This document shows, one piece after another, positions 11,702-24,400 of a DNA stretch of 64,000 nucleotides. Source of the stretch: Phascolomyces articulosus (lineage: Eukaryota; Mucoromycota; Mucoromycetes; Mucorales; Lichtheimiaceae); contig JAIXMP010000019.1 in assembly GCA_025677815.1 (NCBI GenBank), positions 124,001 to 188,000 on the forward strand. The letters are read 5' to 3'. Position 1 is the stretch's first letter. Every line of letters begins with the position of its first letter. The notes beneath the pieces were generated by a model. The model had not been told where the DNA came from. It was given only the letters and a program-made list of their open reading frames with translations, and searched no databases. The translations under genes and the position numbers were made by a program.

Positions 11702-14700
11702 TCATTTATTTCTTATTGACCACCTTGTGCGCGAGATTACTTCCACTGATATTTCATTTTCTAGATCTAGTAGTTCATCTTGACCAACTATGATACAAAA
11801 GAAGTTTTTTTTTATAATTAATTGGTAGGCTTTTACTATTTTTTTTATCAATCATAGAATCATAGTAGTGGGCTATTACATGGTAAGTACTTTTACCTCC
11901 GAAACTCAACACCTTTCCAGAACTTTCTCTACAGATATATTTGTTCTGTCCTCCTCTTGATAAGTGTGGAATTGGGACAGAATGCGCCGCTCGCAGGTGT
12001 ACATATACTGCCGATCGATTAGAATACTTTGTGGTGCAATTTTTGTATGGGCATCGTAACTGCAGATTTGTTCTCCTGTCTTGGGCTATATTAATATAAT
12101 CAAATTAAAGCTAACTATAAGCAAAAGGTATTGTATTTTGGTTTTCTCAGGGTTTATCTTTAATTTGGTACCTGGATCCTTATATCTAATGAGAATCTCC
12201 TGATTGGCTTCAACAGTATTGCGACACTCTGGATCTATTAAATTAAACATTTCAAACAAGTATATTATCGAAAAAAAACAGTAACATAATGAGGGTTAGA
12301 TATTTTTTAAACACAACCCTTTCATCAGTTCCATTCTATGTTATATCAAACAAAGTACTTTTTCTTTTACCTTCAATATTGATAATATCTCCACTCATCG
12401 TTTCCAACACATAATCTTTTATAAGGATTTCTGCTGGTAGATCTTTAAAGTGATACTTACGAATATGGTTAGGTAAAGCATTAAAACTCTGCTGCGCTTG
12501 ATACTGACAATTTTCGTATGGGCAATAATAATTAACATCGTCTGGTTTGTTGTAATATTGATATTCATATAACCGCATGGCAAGGGTATAATTGAATTTA
12601 CATTAGATATCATCATCGCGTTATATTTTTTTAAAAAAAAAAAAGAACTAACATAATGTTGGTGACACCCGCAAAATCTTTTCTCCTGGATCCAATGAGT
12701 TTCTATCGTTTACTGTTATTATAAAAAAAAAGAATTTTTAATCAGAAATCATAGCCGATATTTTTTGTACCTCTCCCCACAACTTGATCAACAATGTCAA
12801 ACGGGTCCCCTCTTCGTTTCCATTTTCCTAGTTGACTGAAGCCGCTCCAACACTTTATCTACTTATTTACTTTTGAAATCAATAATTTTTCCAGAGCTGC
12901 TCATGAATAATTGCGATCGGGGACCCATATTTGGGGTAGGAAGTTCCGAGTTATGGACTACTCGCGAATGTTTATATATCGTACGACGTAAACCGCATTC
13001 CTTTGTACATCCTTTATATGGACAATAGTAAGTTTGACCTGCATTTTTTTTATATGTTGACATTAGTATATACTTGAAGTATGTGACATTACATCCTTTT
13101 TTCATACAATGTATTATTACCATTTTTCTGCACCAGCAAAATCTTTTCTCCTGGATCCAATAAGTTTCTATCGTTTACTGTTATTATAAAAAAAAAAAAG
13201 AATTTTTAATCAGAAATCATAGCCGATATTTTTTGTACCTCTCCCCACAACTTGATCAACAATGTCAAACGGGTCCCCTCTTCGTTTCCATTTTCCTAGT
13301 TGACTGAAGTCGCCCAACACTTTATCTATTTATTTACTTTTGAAATCAATAACTTTTCCAGAGCTGCTCATGAATAGTTGCGGCCGGGGACTCATATTTG
13401 AGGTAGGAAGTTCCGAGTTATGGACTGCTCGCGAATGATTATATATCGTACGACGTGAACCACATTCTTTTGTACATCCTTTATATGGACAATAGTAAGT
13501 TTGATCTGCATTTTTTTTATATGTTTTTAGTATATACTTGAAGTATGTGACATTACATCCTTTTTTCATACAATGTATTATTACCATTTTTCTGCACCAG
13601 CAAAATCTTTTCTCCTGGATCCAATGAGTTTCTATCGTTTACTGTTATTATAAAAGAAAAAAAAGAATTTTTAATCAGAATTCATAGCCGATATTTTTTG
13701 TACCTCTCCCCACAACTTGATCAACAATGTCAAACGGATCCCCTCTTCGTTTCCATTTTCCTAGTTGACTGAAGCCGCTCCAACACTTTATCTATTTATT
13801 TACTTTTGAAATTAATAACTTTTCCAGAGCTGCTCTTGAAGAAGGTCGACTTTGTTGGGGTAGCAAGTTCCGAGTTATGGATTTCACGCGAATGTTTATA
13901 TATCAAATAAGGTGAAGTGTATTCCTTTGTACATCCTTTATATGGACAATAGTAAGATGGTCCTGGATTTTTTTATATGTTGGCATTAGTATATACTTGA
14001 TGTATTATGTATTTATATGCCTACGAAGAAATAGGTTTTTATATACCTGAATTTGTCATTCCCTTTTTTATTTCAGTATCCTTTTCCTTTCGATCTCCAG
14101 AATTCTCAAAAGTTTTGCTGCGTTTTAATGGGCGCTTCGATAAAAGACGATCTACATCAAATGTCCATTAAAAATTAGAATTAATGCATAAAAGGTAAAT
14201 GAAACAATTTATTACCATCAGTAGCATCTTCATTGTTGCTATCATTTGATAAGATTACTGTATCCTTGGTACGATGGGATAATCGTTTACGTTTTTTACT
14301 GCCAGTGTCATTATTCGATTTAGCTTTTGAGTTTGTTTTTAAATTTGGTGATGTCGTTGAAGATGGGTTGGTCTTTGAATCTTGGCGATGTTTACTGGAT
14401 TTTTTCGATCTGTGGCGTGTCTTTTCTATATTTATGATATAGAAAATATAATATTAAAATCTTCATATAATTGATGTTTTTCTTAATTCTATTTTTCGAA
14501 GTGAAGTTTATTGGCGCAGTCCACTCACCTTTTTCCCTCTTGCGTATATTGGATAATAATCGCGCTCTTCGTGTCTCCAATTGATAATGCAATTCAACTA
14601 CGTAGTCTTCTAATCCTTCACTTGAATCTGAATATTCATTAATACCGTCGTCTTCTAATCCTTCAATTGAATCTGAATATTCATTGATATCGTCCTCTGT

Positions 14701-14904
14701 ATATTCTTTACAAAATGAGAATATTTAATTTTATTAAATCTGTAAACGCTAATGCTTTTAAAAAACCAAAAAAATAAAACAGCAATGCTGTTTTTTACCT
14801 TCATGAACATCTGAATCAACGTTTGTTATTGTTTCTGCTGTTGTTTCATTGTTTGGATTTCCATTCCATAATTTAGCGACAACATTCTTGACAAAAGAAA
14901 ACAT
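11702..14904 (-). CDS. Multi-C2H2 zinc-finger protein with tandemly amplified finger exons
   Basis: Seventeen exons in gene order: 14904-14799, 14705-14529, 14425-14216, 14151-14047, 13962-13804, 13760-13704, 13641-13585, 13505-13338, 13295-13239, 13177-13121, 13038-12871, 12827-12771, 12712-12653, 12541-12371, 12234-12172, 12085-11897 and 11787-11702. Every intron is GT-AG and all 17 exons join in one frame (648 aa). The N-terminal 199 residues are acidic (two NEYSDS-EGLED copies), then basic and serine-rich (KKRKR, nuclear-type). Five finger exons follow. Finger 1 reads C205-x4-C210-x12-H223-x4-H228, in YCPYKGC and YKHSREIH. Fingers 2 and 3 are near-identical copies; finger 4 (YCPYENC) and finger 5 (RCPYKNC) are diverged. 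Short linker exons (RGDPFDIVDQVVGR; NDRNSLDPGEKIL) separate the fingers. Probably a nuclear DNA- or RNA-binding protein (inference). In unspliced reading each finger exon seems to end in a stop (FKSK then TAA), but GTAAAT at that point is used as a donor. The last two exons and the exact stop are the least certain. Confidence 0.8.
12653..13962 (-). repeat. Tandem intragenic repeat: three units of about 465 bp
   Basis: Each unit holds one finger exon and two linker exons with their introns. Unit boundaries by finger exon: 13962, 13505 and 13038 (spacing 457 and 467 bp); by first linker exon: 13760, 13295 and 12827 (spacing 465 and 468 bp). Introns as well as exons are almost identical between units, so the duplications are recent. 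The linker exons are 57 nt each, except the last, which is 60 nt with a changed donor where unit 3 meets older sequence. All unit lengths preserve the reading frame. Confidence 0.9.
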
Positions 14905-17900
14905 AATCAAAATAAGAACAAAGAAAAAGAAAATGGTGCAGGAATTTTTTTTTTCTTTTCAACCAATAAATTTGGCGGCATTTACATTTTTTTAATGCTA
15001 CTATGAGTTGTGTATTGTTCGTAATTTTAACTGTCCCTGTAACATTATTATATTACTATCAGTAAATAACTAATTGTCGTTATATTTTATATTATTACAT
15101 AATAACACGGCTGTATAAAAAACATATACCAACAATTTTACAATAAGCTTTTCCCTCATCATCATTGTCCCCTGGTCTTGTCGTTCTTGAAATAATTGAC
15201 ATCATTATCAATAACTCAAGAAGAAACGTTGTAACCGATAATTCTGAGAGAATAAATATACATGTACAATCATCTTTGGTCAACAACAAGAAGCCCACAT
15301 CGCAAATATCTCTAAGTAACGATGACATTGTAGTAGCAGGGAATTGCTCTTGAAGCATAATTCGTGGAAGGCGATGTGTTACTTTAAGGTCATTATATCT
15401 AGGATAGAAGATGCTGCAAAAGTCACCTCCACAAGGCTCTGGCATATTTTCAAAAGGTAACACAAACAGTGGACCCTTTTTTTTTTTTGCTGTCGCTATT
15501 GTTGATTATTTTATCTCACGATTCAATTCTTGCGTTGACACGTTCGATAACCAAGGGAAAGGAGGGGTACGGGATCAGCGTTGTTCTGATTACTAGCTAT
15601 GGAGCTGATGCCATTATATTGTTCTGTGCTGCTCATTAATTTTCTTTATTTCTTGATTACTGAGTGTTATCCTCCAGGAATATATCTCTCAGGAACACAG
15701 GGACATGTTGTTTAAATCGATGACGACCTTTTATTGATTGTATAATCAAGAAAGAATGATCCTTGTACTAGTAGTAGTAAAACCTCCATGCATATTTGGA
15801 GTATATGCGTTATGCGTTATGCGTTATGCATTATGTCAACTCAAGAAGGTAAGCTAGAACCATATTTTCTGCATGCATCCTTATTTGTCTATATTGTCAA
15901 TCAAATAATTAACATCTAATAGCAATATACTTTATCAACATCGACTAATGCTTGATAAAAAAGTGAGTCATTCGATTAAGTACTGGTTGATCACAATTAA
16001 AATCAATATTTCGTATTGTATCAAGAAAAACATTTGCCTATATTCTGTCATGCAGCTTTTGTACTGAGACGGCGATGTGCATAAAGTAAAGCTCTGGAGG
16101 CAGATCATTTCAAATATTTGGCACAGATTGTATGATAATAATGATAGTGATATGTTGGGGTGCTTTACACTAACAAGAACATCGGTCCAGAATGTGCATT
16201 ACCACAAAGAAAAGGATAAAGAAGGAACTTAAATTTCTCTAGTTCTTATAAGCATCAAGTTTGTCGAGCCCACTTTGTTAACCATTCAATACTGAGAATT
16301 AATCAACATTCATATTTACGGCAATCACGACTTGATATATCATTATCTGATCTGAATGTAATTTTTCACCAGCAGTAGTTCAGGAGCGAATGCTATTGTA
16401 AACAAGATACTTTAGTGAATCTGGTGCATCTGCTTTAACTCTCGCTTTTTTTTCTTCAGGATTATTTCCTTCATCTCTACATGTGCAATATTCATCGCCA
16501 CAGCCTTCATCCCTGAAAAATTCGCCCGTTGAGTCCAGGAATAGGAGAAAGTTCAGTAGTCATCATTGTTTATTTTAGAGCCTTTGGTAACTCACATGAT
16601 ATCATCCACGCAAACAAGCCAACTCTCTTGGTTTAAAATTGGATGTCACCTTTTTCTTGTTGGGTACGTTATTGGTATAGAGCGAAATACTTAGAGTAAT
16701 AATGCGCATGTATAACAGTATGAAATATATGTAAAAAGAAATCGATATTAAAGGCAAATAACTATAAATTAAGCTTTTTATTATTGTTATGGAGGCTTTC
16801 AACAACACTATTATAATAGTAGTAACTAATCCCAATTAATGCTGACAGTAACAGTTCGCCGTAATACTTTTCTATTAAGTAACCTATAATAACTTCAACG
16901 CCATATGTACAAGCTATCCCTATTAAATTACTTAACGATAAATTATCACTTGACTTTTATAAAGTGCGTAGCATAATAGACCGACGTTTTTTAATATTTT
17001 TATTCTTCTAATGATCGGCATGATGGTTGGATCTTCTTGAAAACAGACTATAAAAGAAATATCTTCTGAAAGAGTGGTAGTGTCAATACAGCTACTGTTG
17101 GTCAATGGAAGTATCCTACTTGAGAGCTATTCTTTGAATGAACGTAATAATCAATGACTGGAAATACCTTACAATAACATCAATGGTGAATGAGACGGAG
17201 ACTAGTGAAGATGAAACTACATGTGTTGATTGTTCAGACATTTTCTCTTGACATCAGTCCTCTACCCTTCATTTACATAGTATACCACATTGCATTTTCT
17301 GTATCCAACATTTTTTTTAACTTCAAAATAAAATTACATTGTATATGACATTAAGGTATTGGAATTGATTTGTGATCATACGATGGCTTGAATAATGATC
17401 TCTTTATTAATAAATAATGTTATCTGTATAAATTAATGTTTGGCAGATATAAAATATATTGTTTAATATATAAAAAAAACATCTATATACTGTAAAAGGT
17501 ATTTGGCATATTTATATGGCCTTTTAAACCTTTGAAAGGTTAACAGGCTATAGGTTTTTAAAGAATACTATTATTGACACTTAGTTGAAAAAAACCGTCT
17601 GAATCAACCACAAATGTGGGGTTTGCATCGTGGTCAAACAAGATAATAAAATGAAAAGGACCATCATCTTCACCCCTATTCTACTTGTACGTTTTATAAA
17701 AATTCTAACCGTAAACTACCGGGCTAAATGCCATATTTGATGCCAAGCATGTGATAGATATACATACCCGTTTGAGTTTCAGATCTTTTTTGCTCTCATA
17801 GCATCGAAATTTAGACAACTACTTCTACATAGTGGATGGTTTTTCGAATTATGATGTTTCATATATTTTATATTTGATTTATACATAAATATTAATTATT

Positions 17901-18147
17901 ATAATGTATATTTATCATTTTTTTAGATTGCTTTTGAATTTGTGAAGAGTTAACCATTACATACGTATTGTTTTACTTTGCTTCATATTCACCACCTTTA
18001 ATTGAAGGGGTTTTGGTTTATGCGATTTGAAGGAAATAAAAACTCAGCATCGGTTGATTTTCAATAAATTCACCTAACTCCCTTGCATTATTTTCTTTTT
18101 CTTCTTTTTCATTTTTCATTCTTCCTGTATTATCATATAAAGATATC
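14905..18147. other. Long intergenic region
   Basis: No supported gene. Open frames at 15095-15463 (-) and 15165-15353 (+) overlap and resemble no family I know. A protein-like open stretch at about 16250-16375 (+) may be a relic but has no start or splice partner. A short direct repeat of TATGCGT lies at about 15806-15835. A perfect short palindrome AACCTTTGAAAGGTT lies near 17528-17542. The last 150 bp before the transaldolase start are pyrimidine-rich, promoter-like sequence. Confidence 0.4.
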
Positions 18148-19517
18148 ATGTCTGTCTTGGAACAATTGAAACAATACACCACTGTTGTGTCTGATACGGG
18201 TGATTTTGAAAGTATGTGATTTTTATCATTATATCCACTTTTTTTATTAGTATATAATAATTATAATATATTCATTTTAACTTTTGTATATATCCATCTA
18301 TAGCAATTGCTCAATATAAACCTCAAGATGCTACAACCAATCCATCCTTGATTTTGGCAGCTACTCAAAAGCCTCAATATGCCCCTCTTATTGATGATGC
18401 TGTTAATTTTGGTAAATCCAAAGGAAGGTAAGAAAATACGATACAATGTTTAGAATTAATAGAAAAATAAACAAATGAACTCAATTGCCTTACCGTTTTT
18501 TCTTTTTAGTAATGTCGCAGAACAAGTAGATTGGGCCGTCGATAAACTTTTGATCAACTTTGGTAAAGAAATTTTAAAGATCGTCCCTGGAAGAGTATCA
18601 ACAGAAGTCGATGCAAAGCTTTCATTTTGTAAAGAAGCCACAGTTGCCAAAGCACTTCGTTTGATTCAATTGTATAAAGACGCTGGTGTAGACAAGGAAC
18701 GAGTATTAATCAAAATTGCATCCACCTGGGAAGGTATCCATGCTGCTCATGTAAGTATTTTTTTTTTATTAACAATTTTTTAGAGGAAAAACGAGGATAT
18801 GTCATAAAAAAAAGTGATTTAATATTACGTCATATTTGTTAAATGTTGTAAGTCATATATATGATATCAAGGGTACTGATATTTTCTTTTTTTTTTAATA
18901 GGAATTGGAAACCAAACATGGTATTCACTGCAATTTGACTTTATTGTTCGGTTTCCCTCAAGCTGTCGCATGTGCTGAAGCTGGCGTCACTTTGATTTCA
19001 CCTTTTGTCGGTCGTATCATGGATTGGTATAAGAATGCTACTGGAAAGACATATGATGCCCCAGAAGACCCTGGTGTCTTATCTGTCACAAAAATTTATA
19101 ATTATTACAAGCAATATGGATATAAGACCATTGTCATGGGTGCTTCATTCCGTAATACCGGTGAAATTAAGGAATTGGCTGGTTGTGATTTCCTCACGGT
19201 AAGAAAAAAGAAAAAAGAAATGTTTATATATATATATATATTTATATATATTGATAAATCTATCTTCATCTCTTTATTAGATTGCTCCCAAGTTATTGGG
19301 TGAATTACAAGAAGATAAAGGTCAATTGACACCAAAGTTGACTGTTGAAAATGCCAATGCACAAAATATCCCCAAGGTGGGATACTTTGATAATGAAACA
19401 GCTTTCCGTTGGGATATGAATGAAGATGCGATGGCCACAGAAAAGCTTTCTGAGGGTATTCGTAACTTTGCAAAGGACGGTAGTAAGCTTGAAAATATGT
19501 TGAAGGAAAGATTGTAA
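18148..19517 (+). CDS. TAL1: Transaldolase
   Basis: Five exons: 18148-18211, 18304-18427, 18510-18750, 18902-19198 and 19281-19517, coding for 320 aa, the normal length of the family. The protein shows the (beta/alpha)8 landmarks: TNPSLILAA near the N-terminus, the catalytic Schiff-base lysine Lys131 in [43 protein letters not shown] and [21 protein letters not shown]. It catalyses reversible transfer of a dihydroxyacetone unit from sedoheptulose-7-phosphate to glyceraldehyde-3-phosphate in the non-oxidative pentose phosphate pathway, in the cytosol. The start ATG follows a pyrimidine-rich leader and gives the usual short N-terminus. No defect seen. Confidence 0.97.
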
Positions 19518-21492
19518 AAATGTATAATATAGCTAGCTTTCTTTTTTTTTTTCAAAAAAAAATGTAAATAATTAAAAATAAGTATATAAAAAGTGTATTA
19601 ATGAAGTCACACATTTCCATTTGTTTAAGAACATATTACGTATATGATGAAATATATTGTCACCTGTGCGCATTTCTTCTTTATATTGCATGTTAGTCAT
19701 AGCGATAAAGTATATTTCCATCAAGGGATGAAAACCTTTAATCATGTATCACATCGAATTTCTTTTACCTAAGTAAATCATTGGCAATAGGATCATTACC
19801 CTCCTACTAAATGATTTGATGGATTGTTGATAAATTCAGCATAGTGCGCAACGTTGGTATATACGGTACAACATCTTTTCCTGTCACAGACTTTTAATAT
19901 TTACTATTATTGAGACATTGTGGTTAGTTGTAAGTGATTATTAGAAGATAAATTTGACTAGCTGATAACAAAGTATATGATATTATTGGTTACAGATATA
20001 CTGATGGTAAAAAAAAATCAAATTTATACTGTTCTCATACTGTTTAGAATATACAGTACTGCTCTCAATATTAATAAGGAAATAATGACTGAGGGAAGAT
20101 ATTCATCTATTATATGCCTATTGTAAATTCCATGTCACCAAGTTCTAGAAGAAAACATTTTACAAATCTCTGTTCATTATAGCTATATTATAGCTAATTA
20201 TATAGTAGTGCACGTATATGTTTGTGATTATATTCCAAGGTTCTCATATATCAATAGAAGCGTTCCTTCGCAGAGCCTAGAAATTGGGTATCCGTCATGT
20301 ATAGATTGAAAGAGCAATAATAACAAAAGATGGTGGTAGTTTATAAACAAGTAGTTTTTAAATTATTATATAGCTCCGTTTATCAAGGCAATGAAATGAT
20401 GACCCCAGATGAAGTATTTGATGAAAAGTGAAACCTTAGATGTTGTAATAGGCGAAAGACAGTAAAAGACCCTTAGTTCATATTAAAAGACAATGTTTCT
20501 AATTTTAGATTTAAAAATGAAAGGCAGAAAAAAAAAGTAAAGAATTACATATTTATTATTTAATAAAATTTAATGATAAGCTAGACAACGTATACATGAC
20601 GCTATATTCCAGAAAAGAAGGTATATATCTAATTTGATCATTGATGATTTAAAAAGGAATAAAAAGGGTTTTATACAGCTATTTTACTCTATTAGCTACT
20701 TTGGACGATGATGCTTTGTTTAATAGATACCAGATGCTTGGGTAACACAATAGCATAGTTTTTAGTGTATCATCCTCTGACTGGTGACCTTATGACTTAT
20801 AAAACTATTTAGATATTTGTTGATGCTTTTTAAAATAATAATAATAATAATGCAAGATCAAATATATATAAAAATGTTCAATTGACATTTCTTTCCACTT
20901 TTATGTATAAATTGTTGTCAAATAAATAATAATTTAGCCTTCCCCCCCCCACACACACACGTAGACATAGACAACAATCCAACAACAAAGGATGGATTAG
21001 ATAGAGATACCTCCTTAGAAGAACTATATTATATAAAGTTTTAAAGATGAGGCTCATCCCATCACAATCAAATGGCAAACTAATTGTGTGGTTGTTGCTG
21101 GGCTTGGTTCAAAAAGCTAGTTTCAATGTCAGAAAAGAGTATAGCTCAACAGCAACTTCAACGGAAGTGGTGGTCTGTTACACTGACCTTTTTTTTTTTC
21201 TCTTTTCCGAGATTCCTATTTTCTTTTTGTTCGAATCCCTCTTTTTTTATATTATATATTATATACAATAACGGAAACGCGATTGAATAAAGTGGATTCG
21301 TTTATTTTTTTACTCTCAAAAATAAATAAATGTTAGTATATATGAAAATAAATAATGATAACAATGAAACTTTATTGTGTAGTGGCGGTACCTGAGTATT
21401 TTTTTTTTTGTTTCTAACTAAATATCTATCTATCTATCTATATATATATATATATAGAAAGAGTAAAAGAAAATATATCTACATAAAACACA
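19518..21492. other. Intergenic region before the myosin gene
   Basis: AT-rich with no convincing gene. Short open frames at 21047-21290 (+) include a protein-like start (MSEKSIAQQQ) that runs into a T-rich tract and stops; I do not support it as a gene. A C-run followed by CA repeats lies at about 20942-20960, and TATC and TA repeats at about 21425-21456 sit in the promoter or 5' leader of the myosin gene. Confidence 0.4.
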
Positions 21493-24400
21493 ATGACCAT
21501 GGAGACATTATCCCAACCTGTTCAACAGGCAGTGGATGTCTTTACAAAAGGAATTAAAGCATGGATTCGAGATGAAGTGGACAGTGAGGAAGCATGGATG
21601 TCGGCTACAGTGCTGAGCAAAGAAGTAACTGATACCGGAGTCAAGATTGTGTTCCAGAACGATGAAGACGAATCAAGAGTAAGAATATAATTCACATGGA
21701 CTATAGAACATAAATGCAAAAAAGAAAGCATAAAGCTGCAATTTTTTTTTATGTTTTGTTTTCGCTATAGTCTAAGTTTGTCTTCTTTCTTTTTGCCTTA
21801 GGAACATGTTTGGGAGTCTTCTTTAACGCTCCTGGAAAAGAACCAAGGGTCTGAATTGCCTCCTTTAAGAAACCCTCCCAAGATGGAGAATACGGATGAT
21901 TTGACCAATTTGAGTTATTTGAACGAGCCATCTGGTAATAATAATAATGATGATATATTTATACTTGGTGTTTTTGATAAAGGATTTATATAAGGTTGAT
22001 CTTTACTGACAAAATTTGGGCGGGATAACTTTTTTTTTAAGTTTTGAATACGATTCGAACTCGATATATGCAACATAATATTTATACATATTCGGGTATT
22101 GTCTTGATTGCTGCCAATCCTTTTGCACGAGTCCAATTATATGAACCTGATATTATTCAACAATATTCTGGACGAAGGAGAGGTGAATTAGAACCTCATT
22201 TGTTTGCTATTGCTGAAGATGCTTATCGACAAATGATTCGAGAACAGCAAAATCAAACCATTGTTGTTTCAGGTGAAAGGTTAGTGTGAAAAAAAAAATT
22301 GGATGGGTTTTGATATAAGTTGACATTTTAAAGAGAAGTTATTTATATAATCTTTTTTTTCACATGGTGTAATATTATAGTGGTGCCGGTAAAACGGTCA
22401 GTGCAAAATATATTATGAGATATTTTGCTACTGCGGATGATAAAGATGCAGTGGGTAAAGCTGTCAAGGAAACATCAGGAGGCATGACTGAAGTGGAAGA
22501 ACAAATTTTAGGTAAACAACCTTATTGTTTTTTTTTTTTTTGGAATACTTGAAAATAATCATTCTTGATGGATGATGATGGTGAGAAAGAAATTTGTTTA
22601 ATATTAACCCGTTTTGCCCCAATCAATTTTTTTTTTTTTTTGGTGTGCATTAGCCACAAATCCTATTATGGAAGCTTTTGGTAACGCCAAGACTACTCGT
22701 AATGATAATAGTTCGAGATTCGGCAAATATATTGAAGTAAATATATAAAAAAAGTCCTATTTTTTTTATATGTTCCCAACCTTAATTAACCATGATGGCT
22801 GCTGTATCACAAACAATTTTTTAGATTCAATTCGATAAGCAATGTAATATTGTGGGTGCCAAAATCAGAACATACCTTTTGGAACGATCGCGTTTAATCT
22901 TTCAACCAGAAACAGAAAGAAATTATCACATTTTCTATCAGGTTGGTTGTGTTGTCATCTATATATATATATATATGTTTATGTATTGTTATGTTTAGAA
23001 AATGTTACAGTCTGTTAATATCATATGATATTGTTTATTTATATTTAGCTCTGTGCAGGTATTCCATTATCCGAACGTAAAGAATTTGAATTAAAAGATT
23101 GGACCAAATTCCACTATTTGAATCAAAGTGGTACTGGCACTGTACCTGGTGTCAATGATGCCGAAGAATTCGAATTGACCAAAAACAGTCTTTCCATGGT
23201 GGGCATTTCATTACAAACGCAATGGCAGATTTTCAGGCTGCTGGCAGCCTTGCTTCATATTGGTAACATTGAAGTGAGTGGACGTACCGATGCAGTCTTG
23301 AAGGATGATGATCCCTCCTTGGTGACAGCGACCAAATTATTGGGTATTAAGGCATCTGAATTCCGTAAATGGATTGTCAAGCGACAGATTGTCACACGTT
23401 CTGATAAAATTGTCAAGAATTTGAGTCCTGCACAAGGTCTCGTGGTGCGTGATTCTGTGGCCAAATATATTTATGCCAATTTGTTCGAATGGCTTGTCAG
23501 TGTCGTCAATGAAAGTTTATCTTGTCAAGAACCTGGTTTGGTCAATACATTTATTGGTGTTTTGGATATTTATGGTTTTGAACATTTCAAAAAGAATTCA
23601 TTCGAACAATTTTGTATCAATTATGCAAATGAAAAGCTTCAACAACAGGTATATTTATAGAGTGATTGATAGAATGGATCAGGGGGAGATGAAATAAATG
23701 AGTGAAAGGATGATTGTTTATTAATTAAGAAATACATTATATATATATTATAGTTCAACCAACACGTATTTAAATTGGAACAAGAGGTAAAGAAAAAAAA
23801 TTGATACTTTGTTTATATGTGTGTAGATGAACTAATGGATTTTACCATTTATAGGAATATGTCAAAGAAAAAATTGATTGGCAATTTATTGAATTTAGTG
23901 ATAATCAAAAATGTATTGAAATGATTGAATCAAGAATGGGTATCTTATCACTTCTGGATGAAGTAAGAAAATTGTTTCATTTGGGAGGAAAGAGGAATGA
24001 AAAAAGTAGAGAGGTTGTTTATTCTGAATGAATTCATTTGTTTATATAAATCAAATAATAATAGGAATCTCGATTACCGTCTGGAACGGATCAAGGGTTT
24101 TGTGATAAACTTTTCTCCAATTTCACTACAACTTATAAAGGATACTTTAAAAAGCCTCGATTCTCTAACAGTGCATTTACAGTGGTACATTATGCTCATG
24201 AAGTACAATATGAAGCAGAAGGTTTTCTGGATAAAAACAAGGATACAGTCCCTGATGAACATCTTGCTTTGTTACAAAATGCACAATCGGAATTCTTGGT
24301 TGAAATGCTTCAAACCGCCACAGCTGCAGCTGCAGAAGCAGCTGCTGCATCCGCCCCTCCAGCCAAAACGGTAATTATCTCTTTTTTTTTTAATTTGCCA

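Noticed and set aside
11601..11783. 60-aa plus-strand open frame
   Set aside because: Lies opposite the last exon of the zinc-finger gene and has no independent support.
13330..13587. Separate short zinc-finger genes starting MVIIHCMKKG
   Set aside because: The apparent starts lie within introns of the multi-exon model; the exons on both sides join in phase across all three units, so these are parts of one gene.
15095..15463. 122-aa minus-strand open frame
   Set aside because: No domain, no splice partner, and an overlapping open frame on the other strand of equal quality; unsupported.
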